Assembly (NCBI RefSeq): GCF_014652335.1
Contig: NZ_BMYP01000002.1
Span: 1 to 52,223 of the forward strand
DNA length: 52,223 nucleotides
Reading direction: 5' to 3'
Origin: Vogesella fluminis
Lineage (GTDB): Bacteria; Pseudomonadota; Gammaproteobacteria; Burkholderiales; Chromobacteriaceae
Below the pieces are notes generated by a model. It had not been told where the DNA came from, did not search any database, and saw only the letters and a program-made list of their open reading frames with translations. A program made the translations under genes and the position numbers. Below are positions 26,166 to 34,665 of the stretch, piece after piece (position 1 is the stretch's first letter; each line of letters starts with the position of its first letter).

Positions 26166-26507
26166 ATGAAACGAGATGAGACGCCGTTACTGACGCCCGC
26201 CAGAATACAGGAGGCGCACGAGCTGGGTGAAAAGCTGGCGCGCTTGCGCGTGGCCCGCCGCCTGCGACAAGCCGATGCCGCAGCCCGGGCAGGCTTGGCA
26301 CGCTCGACGGCCGCGCTGATTGAAAAGGGCGACCTCAGCCGTACGCAAGCACAAATCCTGCGCTACCTGGAGGCAATCGCACCGGGGCTCACCCTCCTGG
26401 GTCTACTGCAGGAAATCGACCCATCGCTCAAGGCGCTCAGGGCCAAAGAAATCACGAAACGCGTGCGGCCCCTGAGCAAATCTGAGCTGGACGAGTTGGA
26501 CTTCTGA
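26166..26507 (+). CDS. hipB: HipB-like antitoxin (XRE family)
   Basis: This 113-residue Cro/CI-type protein contains the HTH LRQADAAARAGLARSTAALIEKG (residues about 35-60). The frame extends to a TTG at 26118 inside the palindromic operator, so I prefer the ATG at 26166, although no strong ribosome site is visible. Its TGA overlaps the ATG of hipA (TGATG), so the two are translationally coupled. It should bind and neutralise the HipA kinase and repress the operon. Confidence 0.8.
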   Translation: MKRDETPLLTPARIQEAHELGEKLARLRVARRLRQADAAARAGLARSTAALIEKGDLSRTQAQILRYLEAIAPGLTLLGLLQEIDPSLKALRAKEITKRVRPLSKSELDELDF

Positions 26508-27889
26508 TGGCGACCCAGCACTTCAAACTGGCTGTTTTTGCCTGGTTGCCAGACAAGCCTGAAGGCCGGTTTGTCCCCGCGGGGCTGCTGAACCTTTCGG
26601 AGACCGTTGGCGCCAACGTCCGGAGCCGTGAGCTCACCTCGCGCTTCGCCTACGGCCTCGGCTACCTCAACCGCCCCACGTCTTTTGAGGTCGACCCGGT
26701 GAGTTTGGGGCTGGCCGACAAAGAAGCCGTGCGGGGCCAAGAACTGTTTCCAGTCAATGGTCTGGATGAATTTGGAGGCATTCGGGATGCCGCGCCAGAT
26801 GCCTGGGGCCGCCGCGTCATTGAAGCCAGACGCAAAGTCCCGGCCAATACGCTATCCGAAGCCGAATACCTCCTGGAAGCGGGGGGAGACCGTGTGGGCG
26901 CATTGGACGTTCGACCTGACATCCGGAGCCCCGACTCACCTTCAGCCAGTGACATGCACTCGTTGACATACGTGCTGCAGGCGGCCGAGGCGGTCGAGCA
27001 AGGTGTTCCCGTTCCTGCCAATTTGGAAGCATTCCTCGGGGCAGGACCCTCTGCCGGCGGCGCACGCCCAAAAGCGTCAGTGCGGGATGAACAGGGCGCC
27101 TTGTGGTTGGCTAAGTTTCCGGCCAAAGGCGACACCTTCGATGTTGCACGAGCAGAAAGCTGCACCTTGGAGTTGGCGCGGCGCTGCGGTTTGACGGTTC
27201 CCGAAGTGCGCTACCTCCTGGTGGGGAACAAGCCCGTGATGCTAATTCGCCGCTTTGACCGCTATTGGGCTGCGCCTGGCGAACTGCCGACTGAAAACAC
27301 GGCCTTGCATGACACCCGACCTGGAGCTGCCTTGGTCGAAGGACGCCTACCCTTGGTCAGCGGTTTGACGCTGGTGGCTTGCTCCGAGTTTGAGTCCCGG
27401 ACCAAGGGATACCACGATTTGGCGCAAGCCATCCGCCGGTACGTTCACCCGCCGCTCATCAAGGCCAATTGCGAGGAGCTCTTCGCACGCCTGGTCTTCA
27501 ACATCTTCGTGAGCAATGACGATGACCATCTGCGCAACCATGCCTTTGTGCGCGACCCGCGACTAGACGGTTGGGTCTTGAGTCCGCTATACGACGTAGT
27601 GCCCCGCCCGGGCGTGGCCTACGAACGCATGCTGCATCTGGAGGTGGGGGAAAGGGGGAAACTCGCCACCCTGGACAACGCGCTGAGTTATTTTTCTGCT
27701 TTTGTCTCAGCGCGCGCACGCGCCGTCGACATCATCCGACGCGTCTGGGGCGAGGTACGCGAGTGGAAAACGACCTTCGCAAACCACGGGGCGGATGACA
27801 AACTCCTGGCTCAAGTTGAGGGAGCCTTCCGCGAGCTGGAACACATCGCCAGCCCCATGCTTGTTAACGAAGTTCGACACGGAGCGTAA
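26507..27889 (+). CDS. hipA: HipA-like serine/threonine kinase toxin
   Basis: This 460-residue protein is full length for HipA. It shows the AGGARPKASV activation-loop region near residue 185, the ATP-site segment VMLIRRFDRYW, and the catalytic SNDDDHLRNHAF followed by LSPLYDVVPRPG. HipA kinases phosphorylate aminoacyl-tRNA synthetases or other targets, halting growth unless bound by HipB. All key motifs are present, so it is probably active. With HipB it is likely to stabilise the island or add abortive defence. The target is unknown. Confidence 0.9.
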   Translation: MATQHFKLAVFAWLPDKPEGRFVPAGLLNLSETVGANVRSRELTSRFAYGLGYLNRPTSFEVDPVSLGLADKEAVRGQELFPVNGLDEFGGIRDAAPDAWGRRVIEARRKVPANTLSEAEYLLEAGGDRVGALDVRPDIRSPDSPSASDMHSLTYVLQAAEAVEQGVPVPANLEAFLGAGPSAGGARPKASVRDEQGALWLAKFPAKGDTFDVARAESCTLELARRCGLTVPEVRYLLVGNKPVMLIRRFDRYWAAPGELPTENTALHDTRPGAALVEGRLPLVSGLTLVACSEFESRTKGYHDLAQAIRRYVHPPLIKANCEELFARLVFNIFVSNDDDHLRNHAFVRDPRLDGWVLSPLYDVVPRPGVAYERMLHLEVGERGKLATLDNALSYFSAFVSARARAVDIIRRVWGEVREWKTTFANHGADDKLLAQVEGAFRELEHIASPMLVNEVRHGA

Positions 27890-27963
27890 GCAGCATCCAG
27901 AAATACATCGCTACATCGGCACGATGCGGTCCATTGCTACTCCAGCCTCTTCCACACAGCGCT

Positions 27964-28072
27964 CTTGGGTTTACATTTCATGCTCCTTCATTCTCTGATG
28001 TGTGAATCGATTTCGCGGGAACATGACAGCACACCTGCCGCGCCATCAGGTGATGGTAATGCAGGACAGGCC
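27964..28072. repeat. 108-bp direct repeat, copy B (right of hipBA)
   Basis: This is the second copy of the repeat at 25733-25840, starting CTTGGGTTTACATTTCAT. On the minus strand each copy contains a short frame start (MKRKPK or MKCKPK) behind a purine-rich stretch. It may be a remnant of a duplicated gene start or a recombination boundary of the hipBA cassette. Confidence 0.75.
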
Positions 28073-28096
28073 TTCACCCTAACTAGACTGTACACA

Positions 28097-28127
28097 CAAA
28101 AAAACACTCCCTCTTTGAGGGAGTGTG
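28097..28127 (-). terminator. Rho-independent terminator of the XRE gene
   Basis: On the minus strand, the stem ACACTCCCTC/GAGGGAGTGT with an AAA loop is followed by a run of seven T. It lies just after the stop of the regulator at 28146. Confidence 0.85.
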
Positions 28128-28145
28128 AGAAATCAGTACGTTGTC

Positions 28146-28616
28146 TTACACATATCGTCCACCACCGAACCACCAGCCCTTCGGGTTATTAAGCAGTTCG
28201 ACTCCGTACGCCTTCTGGCAAAGAAGAACCAGCAACAACTTCATCTTTTCGGGGAGTGCCTCCAACGCCCCCTCATCCACCCCAGATTCAATAGCAGCCG
28301 GTGATTGACTTACAGGAGTCATTGCCTCTCTGAGCCGCTCCGCCATCGAAGGAAATGGGGCCAGAAAATCTGCCGCTGACAATCGCTCTGCCATGATGAA
28401 TCCAGCTACGCCGGGCACTTCCAAGTAGGCCGCAAACTTGCGCATCAGGTCGTCGTCAATGCCATCAATCGGTTTGTCGCCGTTCAACAATTGCGACAGA
28501 TAGCTCTGACTGATACCCAGTTGAGCCGCTAGGCCAGAAATACTTTCTCCTTTATTACGCAGGGTATTTTTTAACGCCACGCGCAATCGTTTACCTTTTT
28601 TGTTTGCCGCTTGCAT
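28146..28616 (-). CDS. XRE-family transcriptional regulator
   Basis: This 156-residue protein starts at the ATG at 28616 behind GAGG. The N-terminal Cro/CI HTH is visible as ISGLAAQLGISQSYLSQLLNG. The C-terminal half is unassigned and ends in GWWFGGGRYV. It is divergent from the small gene at 28785, with a 170-base A+T-rich shared upstream region, so it may regulate both. The partner and signal are unknown. Confidence 0.75.
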   Translation of the reverse strand: MQAANKKGKRLRVALKNTLRNKGESISGLAAQLGISQSYLSQLLNGDKPIDGIDDDLMRKFAAYLEVPGVAGFIMAERLSAADFLAPFPSMAERLREAMTPVSQSPAAIESGVDEGALEALPEKMKLLLVLLCQKAYGVELLNNPKGWWFGGGRYV

Positions 28617-28784
28617 GATTATTGCCTCAATGGTCGGGCACATGCCCAACCTCGTATAGGCAAACCGGTAGTGCCATCCTGAATGTCATTGCTGAAAGCA
28701 ATAATCTATTGCAGAAGGTAATAATTTTTCCTTTCCAGTCCCAGATAGGTAGCTTTGGCCGTTCGACCATTTTTATGAGCCACC

Positions 28785-29171
28785 ATGCCAAACTTCCTGC
28801 CGAATGCCTTAGATACTGAGGGGCTGTCTTCAGCTGCAAAGCACGTACTCTACGGCGCAATTCTGATTGCTCTACAAAACCGCACTCGCTCACTTCATAT
28901 TCATAACATTGAGGAGTTCTGCAAACGTGTTGGCTTGCCTGCGTCAACGGCCAAGCCACAGCTCATCGAACTATTGAATGAAGTTCGACTAGCAGGTGGT
29001 CTTTGCGAGAATAACTTGAAGAGCGAAGATGACTTCGACACGCCGACAGGTAGCTGTCCAGTCTTCAGCGCTATTTACATCATCAACAGTCTGATAGGGT
29101 TTTCATTAAGTACGCCGATGTACATGCTCTCAGAGCACGATTTGAATCGTCTTTTGCCTTATGACGTCTAG
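28785..29171 (+). CDS. Hypothetical protein, 128 residues
   Basis: Unrecognised. It starts at an ATG (MPNFLPNALDTEGLSSAAKH). The segment EEFCKRVGLPASTAKPQLIELL resembles a helix-turn-helix. A hydrophobic stretch follows (FSAIYIINSLIGFSLSTPMYM). It is divergent from the XRE regulator and may be under its control. Confidence 0.5.
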   Translation: MPNFLPNALDTEGLSSAAKHVLYGAILIALQNRTRSLHIHNIEEFCKRVGLPASTAKPQLIELLNEVRLAGGLCENNLKSEDDFDTPTGSCPVFSAIYIINSLIGFSLSTPMYMLSEHDLNRLLPYDV

Positions 29172-29260
29172 GCCTGTTATTGCTTATTTAATCGCGGAGG
29201 CCGGCTTTGCCCGGTTGCAGCACGCGAAAACTATTACGCGAACTCTCCGCGGAATCGTGG

Positions 29261-29935
29261 TCAACTCCACAGTGACTCAGCAATCAACTCTGGCGGCATC
29301 ACCTCCCAATAGCTGTGCAGCGAGAACAACTGGGAGAATCTTTCTAGATGGGGCCAACGTGCGAGCACTTCTAGGCCATGAGGGTCCGTAAGCCGTGCTC
29401 TACATCCGCCCAAAGGACGCAACGCGTGACTACAAGCAATTGCTTCATAGCGCTTGATGACCGCTTTCTCATCCTCAAGGACTTTGGACAGGTCTTCGAT
29501 TGGGGCACTTAACGTCAGCGCAAGCAACCCCATGTTACGTTTTTCGAGTTCGACCAGCAGCTCGCCTACAGTATCTGGGTCGCCCTTGTCCGTCCCAACT
29601 AAAGGGGTGTGCCAGATTATTCGAATCAGTGCTGGAGCGTATTTAACGACCAACTCTTTCTCTGCTGATGTGATTTTTATGGCACCCCGGGTTCGACGTC
29701 CAGGCCTGCGGCCTTTGTGAGGAGTTACCTCTGGCGGTTGCGCATATATCTGAGCGTCAAGGAGAGTTCTGCCCACCTTTACAGCGTCCAGCCAATCCGG
29801 GTCAAGGGTTCCCATTGACGCCCTCCCAGAATACCCACAAAAATGGCGTGGCTTTGTTGTGGCTGTAGTCGTATTAGCGCTCTTCGTGGAAAAATCAGTG
29901 CCGCCGACGAGCGTGAATGGATTTTTTGGTTTCAT
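29261..29935 (-). CDS. Hypothetical protein, 224 residues
   Basis: Unrecognised. I chose the ATG at 29935 (MKPKNPFTLVGGTDF), because the upstream extension overlaps another frame and is cysteine- and threonine-rich. There is a basic linker (KGRRPGRRTRGAIK), then a helical region (LLVELEKRNMGLLALTL) and a tryptophan-containing tail. The coding impression is moderate. It starts 8 bases after the stop of the small frame 29944-30129, which suggests a two-gene operon. Confidence 0.5.
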   Translation of the reverse strand: MKPKNPFTLVGGTDFSTKSANTTTATTKPRHFCGYSGRASMGTLDPDWLDAVKVGRTLLDAQIYAQPPEVTPHKGRRPGRRTRGAIKITSAEKELVVKYAPALIRIIWHTPLVGTDKGDPDTVGELLVELEKRNMGLLALTLSAPIEDLSKVLEDEKAVIKRYEAIACSHALRPLGGCRARLTDPHGLEVLARWPHLERFSQLFSLHSYWEVMPPELIAESLWS

Positions 29936-29943
29936 AGAAACAA

Positions 29944-30129
29944 TTACAGCCTGTTCTGCACAATTTTCAATTGTGCTACAGCATGACGTTGTGCAGCAAG
30001 TTGCTGCCTTTGTAGCGCCACGTCGTAGGCCCAAACCCAAATGGTGTCCACGATACGTACCAGCTTCGGATGAAGCTCCGCGCGCTTCTCCTTCGCAACT
30101 TCATCGTTGAACACATACATGGGCACCAT
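29944..30129 (-). CDS. Hypothetical small protein, 61 residues
   Basis: The frame MVPMYVFNDEVAKEKRAELH and onward, with IVDTIWVWAYDVALQRQQLA, has a GGGG stretch about 8 bases before its ATG and reads like a helical protein. It directly precedes the 224-residue gene. The family is not recognised and reality is uncertain. Confidence 0.4.
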   Translation of the reverse strand: MVPMYVFNDEVAKEKRAELHPKLVRIVDTIWVWAYDVALQRQQLAAQRHAVAQLKIVQNRL

Positions 30130-30560
30130 CGCTTCAGCCCCAAAAAGCATCGCCGAAGACCGTACCCGCCGGCTACAAGGCTTGCTTCTCAAATTTTCTA
30201 TAGTAAGCCGACGTGGTGCCAATGACCGGCAGGAGAGTATCTGCAAGGCCGAGTGGAGCAGAATAATGAGCATACGGCTTATCCATCTCTTGGACTTTGA
30301 AACGCTGTCCAAAGCCGCATAATGGAGGCGATACACCGCTTGAAGGCGAAGCGCTCGCCGCCCGGTTGTGACCGGACTTCGAAGCCTTCCTTGAACAACG
30401 CGCTACCATGGTAGCTGTAGCCGCCAGGGAACTGACCACAGGTAAGTTGCTAACTCGTAGCGCAGGTCTTCCGTGAAGCCGAGCAATCTACTGGCGGTAA
30501 GTAAGGAGAGAGGCGGGACAACAGTGGGCACCAAGCAGCAGGCCCTTGCCTCCTGGTAGC
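30130..30560. other. Decayed sequence near the island border
   Basis: Several overlapping minus-strand frames (for example GGYSYHGSALFKEGF and EMDKPYAHYSAPLGLADTLL) read like pieces of real proteins but are interrupted by frameshifts and stops. The region is probably a degraded mobile-element gene. No intact gene was found. Confidence 0.3.
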
Positions 30561-30587
30561 AAAAAAGCGCCCGTAACGGGCGCTTTT
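30561..30587. terminator. Bidirectional hairpin terminator near the border
   Basis: AAAAAAGCGCCC, two to three loop bases, then GGGCGCTTTT forms a strong GC stem with T-runs in both directions. Confidence 0.7.
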
Positions 30588-30699
30588 CGTGAGGGAGAGC
30601 TCACAACAGGTTTACAAAATCCGAATAAAAATCTATGCTTTTTCTTGTCATCAACACTGAGGAGTACAGTCCAAGCCTTTGATTTTGCGGCACTTCCTA

Positions 30700-30813
30700 T
30701 TAGCCGACCCAGAACGGATAGTTGGCCGCTTCGATACCGGCCTTGGTCAGTGCATTGAACAGGGTGGACTTGCCGACGTTGGGCAGACCGACAATACCGC
30801 ATTTCAGACTCAT
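30700..30813 (-). pseudogene. ychF: ychF 5' fragment cut by the island
   Basis: [20 protein letters not shown], then [14 protein letters not shown], is the conserved start of YchF (OLA1-like) GTP/ATPase, including its G1 P-loop GLPNVGKST. Native YchF continues CTIEPN for about 330 more residues. Here the frame reads WVG and stops at 30700, so homology breaks near 30710. GAGG lies at the correct spacing before the ATG, and pth lies upstream on the same strand in the usual pth-ychF order. The rest of ychF is presumably on the far side of the island, beyond the left edge. Confidence 0.85.
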
Positions 30814-30910
30814 GGGAATTCCTCGAATTTTCCGGCCTGCGCGTTTGGCGCCGCAGGCATTGACCGGTGGCATTGTACCACCTGGCCGATCATTTTTTGT
30901 GCACTCTGGC

Positions 30911-30931
30911 TTGGCCGCAGCCTGCGGCCAA
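30911..30931. repeat. GC-rich palindrome after pth
   Basis: TTGGCCGCAG, one base, CTGCGGCCAA. A perfect inverted repeat, 4 bases past the pth stop, related to the recurrent core-genome palindrome. Confidence 0.6.
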
Positions 30932-30934
30932 CGT

Positions 30935-31516
30935 TTACTTGGCGGCGGTGTGCAGGGTCTTCATCGCCGCCGCGCTGTTGCCGGCCAGCACGTCCGGCAT
31001 CACCTGCAGCGCCTTGGCGATGGCGTCGTCGATCGCCTGCTGCTCTTCGGCGCGCGCCTTTTTCAGCACGAAGTTGGCGACCTCGTTGCGATCGCCGGGA
31101 TGACCGATGCCCAGGCGCAGGCGCCAGAAGTTGGGCGAGCCCAGCTTGGCGATGATGTCCTTCAGGCCGTTGTGGCCGCCGTGACCGCCGCCCTGCTTCA
31201 GCCGTGCCGCGCCCGGCGGCAGGTCCAGCTCGTCGTGCACCACCAGGATTTCTTCCGGCGCGATCTTGTAGAAGCGCGCCAGTGCACCCACCGCCTGGCC
31301 GGACAGGTTCATGTAGGTCATCGGCTTGAGCAGCCACAGGTCGCCTGCGGCCAAGGTGGCGCGCGAGACCTCGCCGAAATACTTGCCCTCGCCACGCAGC
31401 GGCGCCTTGTGCTGCCAGGCCAGCTCGTCCACCAGCCAGAAGCCTGCGTTATGGCGCGTTCTTTCGTATTCCGGCCCGGGATTCCCCAGTCCCACCACCA
31501 GACGGATTGCCGACAT
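30935..31516 (-). CDS. pth: Peptidyl-tRNA hydrolase
   Basis: This 193-residue enzyme frees tRNA from peptidyl-tRNA dropped by stalled ribosomes. Family signatures are present: [19 protein letters not shown] with the catalytic His, [11 protein letters not shown], and VVHDELDLP with the catalytic Asp. It has the usual length. It follows rplY after a terminator-like hairpin and precedes the ychF fragment, the standard gene order. Confidence 0.97.
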   Translation of the reverse strand: MSAIRLVVGLGNPGPEYERTRHNAGFWLVDELAWQHKAPLRGEGKYFGEVSRATLAAGDLWLLKPMTYMNLSGQAVGALARFYKIAPEEILVVHDELDLPPGAARLKQGGGHGGHNGLKDIIAKLGSPNFWRLRLGIGHPGDRNEVANFVLKKARAEEQQAIDDAIAKALQVMPDVLAGNSAAAMKTLHTAAK

Positions 31517-31535
31517 TCTCTTGATCCCAACAATG

Positions 31536-31568
31536 AAAAACCCGCTGCGGAGCGTATCAGCAGCGGGC
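31536..31568 (-). terminator. Terminator or attenuator between rplY and pth
   Basis: On the minus strand, CCCGCTGC and GCAGCGGG pair around an 11-base loop and are followed by TTTTT. It ends only 20 bases before the pth start, so some read-through or a promoter within the stem region is likely. Confidence 0.75.
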
Positions 31569-31605
31569 CTCGTACCGCACCGTCAAACGGTGAGGCGCTT
31601 AAGCA

Positions 31606-31893
31606 TTACACACGAATGAAGTCGATGTGCAGCACCAGTTGCTTGAACGGGTGGTTCTGGAAAGCAGCAACTTTAACTTGCTCTTTCTGACCGTCGATCA
31701 CCAGATCCAGCACTTCATTGTGGAAGGCTTCGTTTTTCAGCGCGTAGTACATGGTGTTGTGGTCCAAGGTGATGGACACGGCTTCCTTGCCGGCGCCGTA
31801 AACGACAGCAGGGGTTTGACCAGCACGACGCAGGCGGCGGCTCGCACCCGTACCTTCAGCAACGCGCTTGGTAGCGATAACTTCGATTGTCAT
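31606..31893 (-). CDS. rplY: Ribosomal protein L25, short form
   Basis: This 95-residue 5S-rRNA-binding protein of the 50S subunit begins MTIEVIATKRVAEGTGASRR. I chose the ATG at 31893 because GGAG lies 9 bases upstream. It is the single-domain form as in E. coli, without the C-terminal CTC extension found in many bacteria. It lies between prs and pth, as in many beta- and gammaproteobacteria. Confidence 0.93.
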   Translation of the reverse strand: MTIEVIATKRVAEGTGASRRLRRAGQTPAVVYGAGKEAVSITLDHNTMYYALKNEAFHNEVLDLVIDGQKEQVKVAAFQNHPFKQLVLHIDFIRV

Positions 31894-31963
31894 TTGAATA
31901 ACTCCGATTAGCCTTGCGGCTTGATTTAAATCTCCAGCCCACCGCGACCAGCGGGCTGAACGC

Positions 31964-32947
31964 TTACGGCAGGCAGGCGCCTGACGAAACCAGGTCCTCA
32001 TTGAAGAGGTAGGACACCGATTCTTCGTTGTTGATACGACGCAGGGTTTCTGCGATCAGGCCACCAATCGATACCACACGGATGCGGCTGCTCTGCTTGG
32101 CTTGCGCCGACAGCGGAATGGTATCGGTGATCACGACCTGGTCGATGTCCGAATTGTTGATGCGATCCACGGCCTGGCCGGAGAAGATGGCGTGCGAGGC
32201 ATAGGCCAGCACGCGCTCGGCACCGCGCTCTTTCAGCGCGGAGGCGGCCTTGCACAGGGTGTTCGCGGTGTCGATCATGTCGTCGACGATCAGGCAGGTC
32301 CGGCCCTGCACGTCACCGATGATGTTCATCACTTCGGCCACGTTGGCTTTCGGACGACGCTTGTCGATGATCGCGAGATCGGTATTCAGCGCCTTGGCCA
32401 CGGCACGGGCACGTACCACGCCGCCGACGTCCGGGCTGACCACGATCAGGTCTTCGATGCGCTGTGAACGGATGTCCTTCAGCAGCACCGGCGTGGCGTA
32501 CACGTTGTCCACCGGCATGTCGAAGAAGCCCTGGATCTGGTCGGCGTGCAGGTCAACGGTCAGTACGCGGTCGATGCCGGCGCTGGTCAGCATGTTGGCT
32601 ACCAGTTTGGCGGTAATCGGCACCCGGGCGGAGCGCGGACGACGATCCTGGCGCGCGTAGCCGAAGTACGGAATTGCGGCGGTGATACGACCTGCGGAGG
32701 CGCGCTTGAGCGCATCGGCCATGGTCAGGATCTCCATCAGATTGTCGTTGGTCGGTGCACAGGTCGATTGCAGGATGAACACGTCGCGACCGCGCACGTT
32801 TTCCAGCAGCTCAACGGCCACTTCGCCATCGCTGAATTTGCCGACATCGGCGCGTCCCAGCGAAATGTCGAGGTGCTTGACCACGTTTTGCGCCAGTTCC
32901 GGATTTGCCGTCCCGGTGAAGACCATCAAACTATCGTATGCAGCCAT
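31964..32947 (-). CDS. prs: Ribose-phosphate pyrophosphokinase
   Basis: This 327-residue enzyme makes PRPP from ribose 5-phosphate and ATP for nucleotide, His and Trp synthesis. Signatures include [17 protein letters not shown], the [14 protein letters not shown] segment and the PRPP-binding loop [13 protein letters not shown]. It is about 12 residues longer than E. coli Prs at the C-terminus. It lies just downstream of the tRNA-Gln pair but behind a strong terminator, so it has its own promoter. Confidence 0.97.
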   Translation of the reverse strand: MAAYDSLMVFTGTANPELAQNVVKHLDISLGRADVGKFSDGEVAVELLENVRGRDVFILQSTCAPTNDNLMEILTMADALKRASAGRITAAIPYFGYARQDRRPRSARVPITAKLVANMLTSAGIDRVLTVDLHADQIQGFFDMPVDNVYATPVLLKDIRSQRIEDLIVVSPDVGGVVRARAVAKALNTDLAIIDKRRPKANVAEVMNIIGDVQGRTCLIVDDMIDTANTLCKAASALKERGAERVLAYASHAIFSGQAVDRINNSDIDQVVITDTIPLSAQAKQSSRIRVVSIGGLIAETLRRINNEESVSYLFNEDLVSSGACLP

Positions 32948-32980
32948 AATAAAAGAATTGCCTTAAATCGGTAGATAAAG

Positions 32981-33013
32981 AAAAAGCGTGTAAGGATCCT
33001 TACACGCTTTTTT
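32981..33013. terminator. Terminator after the tRNA-Gln pair
   Basis: AAAAAGCGTGTAAGG and its complement form a perfect 14-15 bp hairpin flanked by A- and T-runs. It terminates tRNA-Gln transcription on the minus strand before prs. Confidence 0.9.
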
Positions 33014-33035
33014 TCTTAGTTTACTCTCGTAAGCC

Positions 33036-33112
33036 TGGCTGAGGAGGAAGGATTCGAACCTTCGCATGCCGGAATCAAAATCCGGTGCCTTAACCAACTT
33101 GGCGACTCCCCA
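33036..33112 (-). tRNA. tRNA-Gln(TTG), downstream copy
   Basis: This 77-base tRNA has a TGGGGAG acceptor strand, an encoded CCA end and the anticodon loop TTTTGAT, giving TTG for glutamine. It is identical over its length to the copy at 33138-33214. Confidence 0.95.
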
Positions 33113-33137
33113 GTATTCTTTAAATTGTGCAGGGTTT

Positions 33138-33214
33138 TGGCTGAGGAGGAAGGATTCGAACCTTCGCATGCCGGAATCAAAATCCGGTGCCTTAACCAAC
33201 TTGGCGACTCCCCA
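33138..33214 (-). tRNA. tRNA-Gln(TTG), upstream copy
   Basis: This is the second identical tRNA-Gln with the same TTG anticodon and encoded CCA, 25 bases from the other copy and 9 bases after ispE. The two are probably co-transcribed with ispE and processed. Confidence 0.95.
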
Positions 33215-33223
33215 GTAGCACTG

Positions 33224-34078
33224 CTATTCCCTGTCAAACATCGGATGCGCTGCCAACCCCTTGGCAACAAAACCGCTGAATCGTGACGACAGGGAACGAT
33301 ATACTGTTTTTGCTTGATTTTCGTCACCGCATTCCAGAAACACACAAGCTCCGGAACCGGTCATCAACGGCGAGCCGCATTCTCTTAATGCGCTCAAGGC
33401 TTCATTTACCGCTGGATACATTTGGCAGACAACGCTTTGCAAATCGTTTTGCCTTGGCGGCGTCGTTGCTAGGGTTCGCATTGTGGAGAAACCGGCCTGC
33501 CCTGTCAACACCCGGCGTGAAAATTCCTTGAAAACCGCTGCCGTCGGCACCTGTACTGTTGGCTGCAGCACCACATACCAGGCTTCGGGCAGGCTGATTT
33601 CGCTCAGCTGTTCGCCGATGCCGGTAGCGCGCGCATTGCGCCCGAAGATGAATACCGGTACGTCGGCCCCCAGCTTCACGCCCAGCTGCATCAGCGCCGC
33701 GCGTGACAGGCCGCAGCCCCACAGCCGGTTGAGCGCCAGCAACACCGTCGCCGCATCGGAGGAGCCGCCGCCGAGGCCGCCGCCCATCGGGATACGCTTG
33801 TGCAGGCGCAAGCTGGCGCCCTGCGTGCTGCCGCTGGCCTGCTGCAACAGCCGCGCCGCCCGCACGGTCAGATCACTGTCCGCCGGCACGCCGGGAATCG
33901 GGTTCAGCAGCACGATGTCGCCGTCGTCGCGCAGTGCGATGTCGATGCTGTCGCACAGGTCGATGAAGCGGAAATCGCTGTCCAGCAGGTGGTAGCCATC
34001 GTCACGCTTGCCGGTGATCAGCAGATTGAGGTTGAGCTTGGCCGGAGCGGGATAGGTATGGAACACAGGTTCGGTCAT
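33224..34078 (-). CDS. ispE: 4-diphosphocytidyl-2-C-methyl-D-erythritol kinase
   Basis: This 284-residue GHMP kinase of the MEP isoprenoid pathway phosphorylates CDP-ME on its 2-hydroxyl. It begins MTEPVFHTYPAPAKLNLNLL and has the ATP loop PMGGGLGGGSSDAATV and the C-terminal motif MTGSGACVF. The ATG at 34078 overlaps the lolB stop (ATGA), so a longer in-frame start upstream is rejected. lolB-ispE is the usual order in proteobacteria. Confidence 0.96.
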   Translation of the reverse strand: MTEPVFHTYPAPAKLNLNLLITGKRDDGYHLLDSDFRFIDLCDSIDIALRDDGDIVLLNPIPGVPADSDLTVRAARLLQQASGSTQGASLRLHKRIPMGGGLGGGSSDAATVLLALNRLWGCGLSRAALMQLGVKLGADVPVFIFGRNARATGIGEQLSEISLPEAWYVVLQPTVQVPTAAVFKEFSRRVLTGQAGFSTMRTLATTPPRQNDLQSVVCQMYPAVNEALSALRECGSPLMTGSGACVFLECGDENQAKTVYRSLSSRFSGFVAKGLAAHPMFDRE

Positions 34079-34665
34079 GGAGCAGGAACGACAGTATCGG
34101 ATTGCAGGGGGACAAACTGGCGCCAGTCGGACAGCACCAGGCGGATGCTCAGGCCCTCGCGCTCCAGCTCGACGCGGCGCGGCTGGGCAAGGTTGGCCGC
34201 ATCGCGGTGGATGCGGATCAGCCAGCCCTGCTGCTGCAGGTGGCCTTCCGGGGTGGTGGTGTAGGGGAACTGCGGTGCCGGGTGGCCGCGCACCCACCAC
34301 ACCAGGTTGGCCAGCGGCAGCGGCCAGCCCAGCTGGCGTTCGGTCAGCGTCTCGACATCGCTGGCAAACTGCTGCTGGCCGTCGGCCAGCAGGGTGACGC
34401 CGTGACTGTCGCGGTGCAGGCTGGCGACGGTGTTGCCCACCGGCGTCTTGATCGCCAGCTGGTCGTCGCTTGCGGTGTGTTGCCAGTCAAAGCCGGCGAC
34501 GTGGCCCTTGCCGTCCAGATTCACCGCCAGGCGGCCGGCGACGTCGAAGGGCTGGTCCTGCACCTGCGGCTGCAACGGTGCCGCGCTGGACGGCACATCC
34601 TTGAACGAGGCACAGCCAGTGAGCAGCCACAGCGGCAGCAACAGTAACAGCCAGCGTGCAATCAT
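34075..34665 (-). CDS. lolB: Outer-membrane lipoprotein receptor LolB
   Basis: This 196-residue lipoprotein inserts other lipoproteins into the outer membrane. The signal peptide MIARWLLLLLPLWLLTGC ends in the lipobox LTGC. The body has the tryptophan-rich LolB pattern (FDVAGRLAVN, then FDWQHTASDDQLAIKTPVG, then LPLANLVWWVRG). It overlaps the TPR gene upstream and ispE downstream by 4 bases each. Confidence 0.93.
   Translation of the reverse strand: MIARWLLLLLPLWLLTGCASFKDVPSSAAPLQPQVQDQPFDVAGRLAVNLDGKGHVAGFDWQHTASDDQLAIKTPVGNTVASLHRDSHGVTLLADGQQQFASDVETLTERQLGWPLPLANLVWWVRGHPAPQFPYTTTPEGHLQQQGWLIRIHRDAANLAQPRRVELEREGLSIRLVLSDWRQFVPLQSDTVVPAP

Noticed and set aside
25733-28072. hipBA as an integron cassette with attC sites
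   Set aside because: The 108-bp repeats lack the paired core sites and imperfect palindrome of attC, and no integron integrase is present.
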